From Photobacterium malacitanum (GTDB lineage Bacteria; Pseudomonadota; Gammaproteobacteria; Enterobacterales; Vibrionaceae), in contig NZ_FYAK01000012.1 in the NCBI RefSeq assembly GCF_900185615.1, forward strand, positions 20,374-84,373: a stretch of DNA of 64,000 nucleotides, read 5' to 3'. The notes under the pieces are model-generated. The model saw only the letters and a program-made list of their open reading frames with translations, was not told the origin of the DNA and did no database searches. Made by a program: the position numbers and the translations under genes. Shown here in pieces: positions 8,928 through 15,795 of this stretch (position 1 is its first letter; each line of letters opens with the position of its first letter).

Positions 8928-9320
8928 ATGACGACATTAACTGAAAAGCCTGGTATCTCGCTGATCAAAGCTGGCACGTTTAAGCTAAACGACCTAAGCA
9001 AATTGCTAGAAGTTGAAGGCCTAAAAAGCGACATGGCTGAAGTTGCTGTTACTAACAACAGTGCGCCATTGACGATTGGTCACTTCACTATGTCTCCGGG
9101 CGTAGAGTTTGAATACTTCTACGATTCTGTAGAGTACAAAGTAGTAACGAAAGGCAAGATCGTTATGCGTGATATGGAAGGCAACAAATACGTTGCTGAA
9201 GTAGGCGACGTTATTCTGTTCTCTGCTGACGTTAAAGTTATCTTTGATGCAGAAAGTGATGGTGAAGCTATCTATACAGCACACCGCCAAGCCGCTGAAG
9301 ATTTTGCACCTGCAAAATAA
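8928..9320 (+). CDS. Cupin-domain protein, EutQ-like
   Basis: A 130-aa protein that fits a single small beta-barrel. About residues 50-115 show the cupin pattern: FTMSPGVEFEYFYDSVEYKV, then a glycine turn (KGKIVMRD), then VAEVGDVILF. This resembles EutQ-type cupins, though the usual metal-binding histidines are largely absent, so metal binding is doubtful. It has a good SD (AGAAGGA) and its own terminator. It sits just after a dead alcohol dehydrogenase, which hints that both came from an aldehyde/alcohol or ethanolamine-type locus. That link and the EutQ label are inference. Confidence 0.6.
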   Translation: MTTLTEKPGISLIKAGTFKLNDLSKLLEVEGLKSDMAEVAVTNNSAPLTIGHFTMSPGVEFEYFYDSVEYKVVTKGKIVMRDMEGNKYVAEVGDVILFSADVKVIFDAESDGEAIYTAHRQAAEDFAPAK

Positions 9321-9342
9321 TGTCATTGCCAAATGAATCCTT

Positions 9343-9373
9343 AAAGCCTTGAACCTTGTTTAAGGCTTTTTTT
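9343..9373 (+). terminator. Terminator after the cupin gene
   Basis: AAAGCCTT (9343-9350) pairs with AAGGCTTT (9362-9369), followed by a T-run. Confidence 0.8.
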
Positions 9374-9403
9374 ATCGACACAATGCAAGTTGGAGAATAA
9401 ACC

Positions 9404-9667
9404 ATGCCAGAGAATATCGTCGTTGAGGTGAGTAACGACAGAAGTTCACCCAAAAAAGTCACAATAAAAGCCTATTGTAATGAAAAGAAAAAACTCCCAA
9501 GTGCCGTCAACATTTCATTAGAACAATATGAATCAGTTGGTCTGGTTCAATCTTTAACGAATATTGAAAATAACAGCAACAATCAGCTACTTATTGATAA
9601 GTGTAAAGCGTTACTTGAGTTCATTGCTTCAGGTGCAACCATTCGCATGAATTGCTATGCGAGATAA
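9404..9667 (+). CDS. Hypothetical 87-aa protein
   Basis: A cytosolic-looking protein of 87 residues with no signal peptide or membrane segment. It starts MPENIVVEVSNDRSSPKKV, has a Lys-rich segment (NEKKKLPS) and ends with a helical half (LLIDKCKALLEFIASGA). A good SD (TTGGAG, about 8 nt upstream) and a terminator at each end make it a stand-alone transcription unit of integron-cassette-like size, but no attC site is visible. I do not recognise the family. Confidence 0.6.
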   Translation: MPENIVVEVSNDRSSPKKVTIKAYCNEKKKLPSAVNISLEQYESVGLVQSLTNIENNSNNQLLIDKCKALLEFIASGATIRMNCYAR

Positions 9668-9672
9668 AAACG

Positions 9673-9694
9673 GCCATCCGTCGATGGGCTTTTT
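9673..9694 (+). terminator. Terminator after the 87-aa gene
   Basis: GCCATC pairs with GATGGGC (one bulge) around CGTC, followed by five T. It lies directly after the stop codon. Confidence 0.65.
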
Positions 9695-9702
9695 CACTAT
9701 CA

Positions 9703-9761
9703 GAGGTCGCTTTAAAATAAATCTAAACAATAACCAAAGAGACTTATTTTAAAGCGACCTC
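9703..9761. repeat. Perfect 18-bp inverted repeat with 23-nt spacer
   Basis: GAGGTCGCTTTAAAATAA (9703-9720) and its exact reverse complement (9744-9761) flank 23 bp. No T-run follows on either strand, so it is not an ordinary terminator. The total of 59 bp is short for a MITE and I see no target-site duplication. It lies between the 87-aa gene and the antitoxin. It could be a solo mobile-element end pair, a recombinase or regulator site, or a cruciform-forming spacer. Confidence 0.8.
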
Positions 9762-9769
9762 ACAAACAA

Positions 9770-9797
9770 AAATACCGCCCAAAACCGGACGGTATTT
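9770..9797 (-). terminator. Terminator of the higA-like gene
   Basis: AAATACCG (9770-9777) pairs with CGGTATTT (9790-9797). Read on the minus strand the stem ends in a T-rich CGGTATTTTTGTTTG, so it fits termination of the antitoxin transcript. Confidence 0.65.
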
Positions 9798-9854
9798 AAC
9801 AGTTGATCTATTTGTGTGTGCCTCTTCAGCGGCCTTTAATTAAGTTTTAAAACT

Positions 9855-10157
9855 TTAGACGTTAAACCCAACATGTTTACCTGTTGGTAATTCAATATTG
9901 ATACTCATTTTACCGCCCATAGCCTCAATATAACGCTTAATCGTTGATAGCTTTACATCATTACCACGCTGCTCTATCGCAACAATAGACGGCTGACTAA
10001 TCCCCATATTTCTAGCCAATTCAGCTTGAGTTAGTTCTAGTTCTTCACGAATAGCTTGGAACTTAACTTCGAGTAACATTTCGTCCGCCATTTCAGCAAT
10101 TCGATGCTGACTATCTTGAGAACGAGAAGCCAACATATCATTTAAATTTCTAGCCAT
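9855..10157 (-). CDS. HigA-type antitoxin, XRE-family DNA-binding protein
   Basis: A 100-aa protein with a helix-turn-helix at about residues 37-60 (LELTQAELARNMGISQPSIVA) and a helical N-terminus. It is the usual antitoxin of HigB/RelE-type type II modules in which the toxin gene comes first: the toxin frame ends 2 bp before this ATG. Antitoxins of this class also repress their own operon. Because the toxin and upstream DNA are truncated, its native promoter is probably missing, and it may be silent or read from elsewhere. The frame itself is intact. A 14-bp palindrome, AAGTTTTAAAACTT, overlaps the stop codon. Confidence 0.8.
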   Translation of the reverse strand: MARNLNDMLASRSQDSQHRIAEMADEMLLEVKFQAIREELELTQAELARNMGISQPSIVAIEQRGNDVKLSTIKRYIEAMGGKMSINIELPTGKHVGFNV

Positions 10158-10159
10158 AA

Positions 10160-10492
10160 TTATTTCTCCAATTCTTCAAGATGTTTAGCAAACTCAAAAT
10201 CAGCAATAGGGATCATTTGTTTGTAAAAACGTTTTTCATTTCCACCTTTGTTACCGGCACAAAGTACAATTGCCTGACGTAAAGGATCGAAAGCAAAGAA
10301 AGCTCTTATAGGATCCCCTCGATGTTGGACTCTAAGTTCTTTCATATTGTTATATTTCGATGCATTTACTGTATCAACAAGAGGGCGACCGATTGTTGGC
10401 CCTCCTGTTTGTAATGCAACTAAACCAGCTAATACTTTTTCTTGCGTATCGTCAGATTGAGCATCAAACCATTCAAATGAGCAATTTATTAA
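10160..10492 (-). pseudogene. HigB/Gp49-type toxin gene without its start
   Basis: The reading frame runs from 10492 to the stop at 10160 without interruption. It contains FEWFDAQSDDTQEKVLAGL, IGRPLVDTV, MKELRVQHRGDPIRAFFAF and CAGNKGGNEKRFYK, that is, nearly all of a roughly 115-aa HigB-like RNase toxin. Upstream of the FEWFDAQ segment the frame meets a stop (10493-10495) with no ATG, GTG or TTG between. About ten N-terminal residues, the start codon and the promoter are therefore missing. The first usable Met (10345) would yield only 61 residues. I judge it a 5'-truncated pseudogene. The alternative is a non-standard start. Confidence 0.75.
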
Positions 10493-10527
10493 TTATGTAC
10501 AATGTTATTGAACATAAAATTTATTTG

Positions 10528-11037
10528 TTAGTATATGCGCCCATTGAATTCTATTGGTAAATACTCATTTAATATAAGTGAAGTATACGACTTTATCATT
10601 CCACCACGATATACAAACCGTTCCCATTTTTTATGTTGAATATCATAATAATGAATTTGAGATTTTAATTCGTTATAACCAGATGATACATAAACTTTTG
10701 GTTCATAAGCGAATAGAAATGAATGATTAACTCCTTCAGCGATTAAGCGTTCATCAAGATGTTTCATTATTACTTTACTTAACCCTAGCCCACGAAAATT
10801 AGGATGAACAGCTATACCTCCTATTATTCCAGCACGGAATTTACTCCCTTGAGTCATCTCTCTACTATATGCAAAACCACAAGCAACTATCTTTTTCTGC
10901 ATCTCAATAACTATAGAACAAACAAGTTCATCATTGATTTCAACACAAGAATACTGGTCAAAAATTAACTGCAAATGCACATTAAGCTTTGCTTCGTAAG
11001 TATATGTTTCTTGGGTATCAAGTATGCGGATATTCAA
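10528..11037 (-). CDS. GNAT-family N-acetyltransferase
   Basis: A 169-aa protein with the GNAT acetyl-CoA-binding motif A at about residues 69-95 (GIIGGIAVHPNFRGLGLSK, with the R-x-x-G-x-G/A type turn), preceded by beta strands around VACGFAY and followed by a YEPKVYVSSGY strand-helix. The substrate cannot be told. It is visibly AT-richer than its neighbours and reads toward the toxin remnant, only 35 bp away. That suggests this junction was made by a deletion or insertion that also decapitated the toxin. Its function may be small-molecule or protein acetylation. Confidence 0.8.
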   Translation of the reverse strand: MNIRILDTQETYTYEAKLNVHLQLIFDQYSCVEINDELVCSIVIEMQKKIVACGFAYSREMTQGSKFRAGIIGGIAVHPNFRGLGLSKVIMKHLDERLIAEGVNHSFLFAYEPKVYVSSGYNELKSQIHYYDIQHKKWERFVYRGGMIKSYTSLILNEYLPIEFNGRIY

Positions 11038-11386
11038 TTATATCTTCATCCATGAAATAACTTTTATACAATACTTGATTAATAAGTGTCATAATGTTTT
11101 GGATATACCTTATGTCAAATAAGAATGTTAAATTGCCAGATAAACACCCTATTTAACAGTATCCATCTATCCCGCACTACGCGATCAAATGTCGATTAAA
11201 ACCAAGCAGATAAGGCTGGTTTTAAGATGTTTATACCGCCAATAACCGCCAAAATACAGCATGATGATGTTGTTAACGATGTTATTAATTTTAAAAATAG
11301 AGCCATCACACAGATATCATTAAAAAACCCGCAAAAGTGGCTGTTTAGCTATCACAATCCTGCTTTAACTTATCGCCACTCGCCAC
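11038..11386. other. Gene-free stretch between the GNAT gene and ppx
   Basis: About 350 bp of AT-rich DNA with the presumed GNAT promoter on its left side and a bulged hairpin at 11196-11225. A plus-strand frame at 11227-11484 runs into ppx antisense and lacks an SD or any recognisable protein pattern, so it is not called. It forms the right border of the accessory block. Confidence 0.6.
11196..11225. terminator. Possible terminator downstream of ppx
   Basis: TTAAAACC-A-AGC pairs with GCT-GGTTTTAA with one bulged base and an AGATAAG loop. A/T runs flank both sides, so it could work in both directions. It lies about 160 bp beyond the ppx stop. Confidence 0.4.
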
Positions 11387-12913
11387 TCACTCCTCAATCG
11401 TCAATTTCCAGCCAGCCTTATGCCAATATTGCTGCTCGGTGGCGAGATCGGCGGCAAGGAGAGTATTGGTTGCTAACCAGTTAGTCGGAAAAACTAACTG
11501 CCAGTGTTCATTATTGACGCTAACACTAATGGCTGGTTGCGGGGCAGTACTGCGCTGGCCATTGAGTGTCACCGCCAATCGTAATGCGCGAATGAGAGGA
11601 TAGACTTGCTTACGTTTATAAATCGTTAAGGGGGGCATTTCATCTAGCTTTAAGCGCTTGCGTTGAAAACGGACTAAGGTTGCGAGCAGTGTTTGTTGAT
11701 CAACACTGAACCCCGGCATGGCACTATAACGCAATATATAGGCTGAGTGACGATGAAAACCAGGGTAACTGATACTGAGCCCAACCTCATGCAATAATGC
11801 TCCCCACGCCAATAGTGTGGTTAAATTTGGGTCTTTATCTGTTGCTGGCTGTGGCAGTTGTGCATACAGTGCTAAGGCGGTGTTTTTTACCCGTTGGGCT
11901 TGGAGCATATCGATATTATATTGCTGCGCCATGGCTGTGGCTGTTTGGCTGCGAATATCACAATGACGAAAACGTTGTTCCATGTCATACAATAATCCCT
12001 CCCGTAAAGCCGCATTGGAAAAATGGATGGCGGTAATATCCAGCGCTGAAAAAATCGCACTGACAATCGCGACTCCAGCAGCAAAAACAGGCTGGCGCTC
12101 TGGGGGCAATCCGGCTAACACTAATTGCTGTTGATGCTTATAACCAATCATCGTGGTGATTAATTGTTGTAATCGTGGTTGCGTGATCACGCCATCGTGA
12201 TGACCTTGAGCAATGAATACAGCGCGAATGGCTTTAATGGTGCCTGATGTGCCTAATACTTTTTGCCAACCAAGTTGTTTGTATTGATTAGCAATGGTTT
12301 CAAGTTTTTGGCGCGCGGCTAATTGTGCTGCGGCAAAATTAGCATGATTGAGTTTGCCATCACTGAAAAAGGTTTGATGGTAGCTCACACAGCCGATGTG
12401 TTTGCTGGCAATAATATCGGTTTCAAAGCCTGAACCAATTACTAACTCGGTGCTACCGCCACCGACATCAATTACCAGCCTTTTGTCGTGTTCAGGTTCA
12501 GTATGGGCCACACCTAAATAAATTAACCGCGCTTCTTCGGTTCCGGCAATGATTTCAATTGGGTAGGGCATAATCGCCTCTGCTCGACGAATAAAGATAT
12601 CGGCATTACGTGCTTGACGCAGGGTATAAGTCGCGGCAATACGAACATTTTCAGGGGCAAAACCATGCAGCCGTTCAGCGAACATGGTTAAACAGGCTAA
12701 ACCTCGTTCAATCGCAGCTTGGCTAAGGTTGTGTTGGCTATCAAGCCCTGATGCTAACTGTAATCGTTGTTTATAGCGGCCAATAATTTGCAGTCGCTGG
12801 CCGATAACTCGCGCAATCACTAAATGAAAACTGTTTGAGCCAAGATCAAGCGCTGCAATGTGTCGTGGCTGTGGCGCATCGAAAGCCTGAGTGGGATGAT
12901 TATCATTTTGCAT
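11387..12913 (-). CDS. ppx: Ppx, exopolyphosphatase
   Basis: A 508-aa Ppx/GppA-family phosphatase that releases phosphate from the ends of polyphosphate. The sugar-kinase/Hsp70-like fold is shown by the phosphate-1 loop AALDLGSNSFHLVIA (about 20-34) and phosphate-2 VIDVGGGSTELVIG, plus GTSGTIKA. The C-terminal half is helical (HD-like), ending at TIEE. Length is close to E. coli Ppx (513). The start overlaps the end of ppk by 11 bp, so the two are translationally coupled: polyphosphate is made and degraded from one transcript. The genes lie between the two halves of the Pho regulon. Confidence 0.95.
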   Translation of the reverse strand: MQNDNHPTQAFDAPQPRHIAALDLGSNSFHLVIARVIGQRLQIIGRYKQRLQLASGLDSQHNLSQAAIERGLACLTMFAERLHGFAPENVRIAATYTLRQARNADIFIRRAEAIMPYPIEIIAGTEEARLIYLGVAHTEPEHDKRLVIDVGGGSTELVIGSGFETDIIASKHIGCVSYHQTFFSDGKLNHANFAAAQLAARQKLETIANQYKQLGWQKVLGTSGTIKAIRAVFIAQGHHDGVITQPRLQQLITTMIGYKHQQQLVLAGLPPERQPVFAAGVAIVSAIFSALDITAIHFSNAALREGLLYDMEQRFRHCDIRSQTATAMAQQYNIDMLQAQRVKNTALALYAQLPQPATDKDPNLTTLLAWGALLHEVGLSISYPGFHRHSAYILRYSAMPGFSVDQQTLLATLVRFQRKRLKLDEMPPLTIYKRKQVYPLIRALRLAVTLNGQRSTAPQPAISVSVNNEHWQLVFPTNWLATNTLLAADLATEQQYWHKAGWKLTIEE

Positions 12914-14996
12914 GGTGCTGATGCTCCTTATGCGCGAGCCGTTGCGATTGTGCTTCTACATGAGTTAAATAGTTATATATGGCAGTTTGAGAACGGATCT
13001 TAGGCCGTTTACCACGGCTGACATAACGGTTGCTCATGGCAGGATCTAGCACCCGTGCTTGCACGTTATCGGCTAATTGGAGTTTGGTGATAGCGATAAT
13101 ACGTTGTTTAAGCGCTGGCGATAAAATAGGGCAACCGACTTCAATACGGCGATCAATATTTCGCTGCATCCAATCGGCGGAGGAAATAAATACTTTAGGG
13201 CTGCCATTGTTGGTAAAAATATACACTCGCGAATGTTCAAGAAAGCGATCAACAATACTCACGATGGTGATATTTTCACTGCGATGGGGTATACCAGCAA
13301 TCAGGCTGCACATGCCGCGAATGATCAATTGGATTTTAACCCCATGCTGACTGGCTTGATAAAGTTTATCGATTAAGCCGTTATCAATTAAGTTATTGAG
13401 CTTTAGTGTAATGCCAGCCGAACGCTGGTGTTGAGCGTGATAAATTTCAGTGTCAATCAAGGCATATAGACGCGTGCGCGCATTCATTGGCGATACGATT
13501 AAGTGGTTAAAACTGACTTTGGCCTTTGGGTTCGCTAGGTAAGCAAAGACTTGTCGTACTTCTTGAGTGATGGCACGTTGACGGGTAAACAGTGAAAAAT
13601 CAGTATAGATGCGCGCAGTTTGTTCGTTAAAGTTACCTGTGCCAATATGAACATAGTCGATCAGCTGTTGCTGTTCTTGACGAGTAATTAAACATAATTT
13701 GGCATGAATTTTTACTTCAGTAACGCCAAATAACACCGTGATCCCTGCCGCAGTTAACTGCTGTGCCCAATCAATATTTGCCTGTTCATCAAACCGCGCC
13801 TGTAACTCGACCACCACCGTGACTTGCTTACCATTATTGGCTGCCATTATTAGGCTATCAATTATTCGTGATTGTTTCGCGACGCGATAAATATTGATAC
13901 TAATGTGGCGCACTGCTGGATCGCGTGCTGCTTGAGCAACAAAATCTAGCATATGCTCAAAGCTGTGATAGGGGTAATACAATAAAATATCTTGCGCGGT
14001 TATGGCGGCAAACACATTACTCGCCAGATTAAAGGCGGCACTGTTAATGGGTGCTAAGGGCGCATAATGAAGGTATTTATTAGCGCTAGTAGGAAACGCG
14101 CTTAAATCATTAAGGTGTTGGCAATGCTCGCTTGCGATCAACGTATCGAAATCAGACAGTCTGAGCCTATTGGTTAATAATTGCAGCAGTGGCGCTGGCA
14201 TGGTGTGTTGATACACTAACCGCAATGGCTTGGCCGTTAACCGTTGCTGTAAGTGATGTGATAATTGGTGTAATACATCATGGTTGTTGGGTTTGAGCGC
14301 ATAATCGGCATCGCGCGTGATTTTGATGCCATACACGCTTAGCTGCTCATAAGTGGTTTGAGCATCGGTATCAATAACGTCATCAATATAGGCACGAATA
14401 ATATTCTCAACCAACATCAGTGAATATTGATGATGAGTTGATGGTAGCTGTAGCCACCGCGGTAAAGTGTCGGTGGGGATTTCAACCAGCACATAATCAA
14501 TGCTTGCTGCACGAGTGATCATAACGGCTAAGTAGGAACAATGATGATGTAAGCGCTGAATTAAGTCGACAGTGTTGGTTAAAGGAATAAGCGTTAGCTG
14601 CGGCAAAATGGAATGGTGGAAATAGTGTTGTAGCCATTGCTGTTGAGCATCAGCCAGTAACTGAAGATCATTAACCAGATAAATATGACGTTGCGCCATC
14701 TCACTTAGCAGAGCGTTATAAGTCGCATCAAAATGTTGTTGGGCTTGTAAGCTTTGATGTTGAATGCGATCTAATAATTGTTGTGCTGGTTGATGGTTGC
14801 CGTTGTGGTGCAATAGTTGGCGCTTAATTTTTGCTACCCGCACTTTGTAGAACTCATCAATATTATTGGCATAGATACCAATAAAACGTACGCGCTCAAG
14901 CAGCGGCACTGATTTGTCTGCTGCTTGTTGTAATACTCGTTGATTAAATGAAAGCCAGCTGAGTTCTTTATCAAGATAACGGTGGTTGATAGTCAT
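12903..14996 (-). CDS. ppk: Ppk1, polyphosphate kinase
   Basis: A 697-aa PPK1 (E. coli 688). It reversibly transfers the gamma-phosphate of ATP to polyphosphate. It starts with RYLDKELSWLSFNQRVL, the signature of the N domain, and has the phospholipase-D-like C domains. The autophosphorylated His is in YVHIGTGNFNE, about residue 450, and the second conserved His is in FLEHSRVYIF. I saw no Pho box in the 115 bp before its ATG, so regulation may be by another route. It is the first gene of a ppk-ppx operon on the minus strand. Confidence 0.96.
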   Translation of the reverse strand: MTINHRYLDKELSWLSFNQRVLQQAADKSVPLLERVRFIGIYANNIDEFYKVRVAKIKRQLLHHNGNHQPAQQLLDRIQHQSLQAQQHFDATYNALLSEMAQRHIYLVNDLQLLADAQQQWLQHYFHHSILPQLTLIPLTNTVDLIQRLHHHCSYLAVMITRAASIDYVLVEIPTDTLPRWLQLPSTHHQYSLMLVENIIRAYIDDVIDTDAQTTYEQLSVYGIKITRDADYALKPNNHDVLHQLSHHLQQRLTAKPLRLVYQHTMPAPLLQLLTNRLRLSDFDTLIASEHCQHLNDLSAFPTSANKYLHYAPLAPINSAAFNLASNVFAAITAQDILLYYPYHSFEHMLDFVAQAARDPAVRHISINIYRVAKQSRIIDSLIMAANNGKQVTVVVELQARFDEQANIDWAQQLTAAGITVLFGVTEVKIHAKLCLITRQEQQQLIDYVHIGTGNFNEQTARIYTDFSLFTRQRAITQEVRQVFAYLANPKAKVSFNHLIVSPMNARTRLYALIDTEIYHAQHQRSAGITLKLNNLIDNGLIDKLYQASQHGVKIQLIIRGMCSLIAGIPHRSENITIVSIVDRFLEHSRVYIFTNNGSPKVFISSADWMQRNIDRRIEVGCPILSPALKQRIIAITKLQLADNVQARVLDPAMSNRYVSRGKRPKIRSQTAIYNYLTHVEAQSQRLAHKEHQHHAK

Positions 14997-15111
14997 TTGA
15001 TGTCAATATCCCTATTACTTCACAGCCATCAACACCGAATCTTGAAATAAATGGCATGGTAAAGCATGATGATTCGCGTTACATTGCCTTAGTGTATGCC
15101 ATCTGATTGAT

Positions 15112-15618
15112 TTAGCTAACCGTTTCAATATCTATAGTTAGATCATCTGCTAACTGTTCCAGTTGTTGCTGAATCATATCGGAATGTATTTCTGGTGGAG
15201 TGTGCAATTGAAACTCAGCCACAAAAATCGGGTAACCCCAATTAGGTGCGCTGCGAGTATCGGTTTTTAGTTTGGCAATATTGACCCCTAGTAGGGTTAA
15301 ATGCTGAGTCACTTCTTTAACGATACCACGGCGATCATTACCGGTCACCGTCAGTTGCTGAGCAAGATAAGGCACGGCAGCTTGAGTATGATCATCGACG
15401 ATATGAATGTGTAGATCTTCAATTGCTGTTAAGGCTTGACGCAGTGTTGCTACGTGTTGTGCTACCACCTCGATTTGTATGATGCCAGCAAACTGACCAC
15501 CAAGCTGACTCAGTGAGCTGCTGACCCAATTAGCATGATTAAGGTAGACGGTGTCAGATAACTGTTCTACAAGTCCAGGTTTATCTTTACCGATGATTGT
15601 TATAATCAGTTGTTTCAT
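15112..15618 (-). CDS. gcvR: ACT-domain protein of the GcvR family
   Basis: A 168-aa protein made of two ACT domains: MKQLIITIIGKDKPGLVEQL (from residue 1) and LTVTGNDRRGIVKEVTQHL (from about 90). That is the layout of GcvR, which in E. coli represses the glycine-cleavage operon by binding GcvA when glycine is low. There is no DNA-binding domain. It lies divergent from pstC. The exact partner is unknown, since no gcvA or gcv gene is in the window, and 'ACT protein, GcvR-like' is the safer reading. Confidence 0.75.
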   Translation of the reverse strand: MKQLIITIIGKDKPGLVEQLSDTVYLNHANWVSSSLSQLGGQFAGIIQIEVVAQHVATLRQALTAIEDLHIHIVDDHTQAAVPYLAQQLTVTGNDRRGIVKEVTQHLTLLGVNIAKLKTDTRSAPNWGYPIFVAEFQLHTPPEIHSDMIQQQLEQLADDLTIDIETVS

Positions 15619-15731
15619 CGCATCAATCCTTGTCGTTGTAACACTATGATGGCACGTAAATAAAATGGTTGTTTTTTAAGCATGGCTGCAAAACGTGATT
15701 TAGCCAACTCAAATAAGGATCACCATTATCG

Positions 15732-15765
15732 TTGTCATAAATCTGTCATAAAATAGCAATACACT
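15732..15765 (+). promoter_or_regulatory. Pho box and -10 upstream of pstC
   Basis: TTGTCATAAATCTGTCATAA contains GTCAT at 15734 and again at 15745, exactly 11 bp apart, nearly the E. coli consensus. About 10 bp after the core lies TACACT (15760-15765) as -10. It indicates direct PhoB control of pstC-pstA-pstB-phoU. Confidence 0.9.
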
Positions 15766-15795
15766 TTTAAGCGTATAAATAGGTTAGAGGTCATA

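Noticed and set aside
10360..10560. Plus-strand 66-aa frame
   Set aside because: It is antisense to the truncated HigB toxin and has no SD or recognisable pattern.
9300..11200. Integron cassette array (small ORFs, TA module, GNAT)
   Set aside because: The gene types fit a Vibrio superintegron, but I found no attC/VCR-like core sites, orientation is mixed, and no integrase is present.
11227..11484. Plus-strand 85-aa frame
   Set aside because: It runs into ppx antisense, lacks an SD and looks like random composition.
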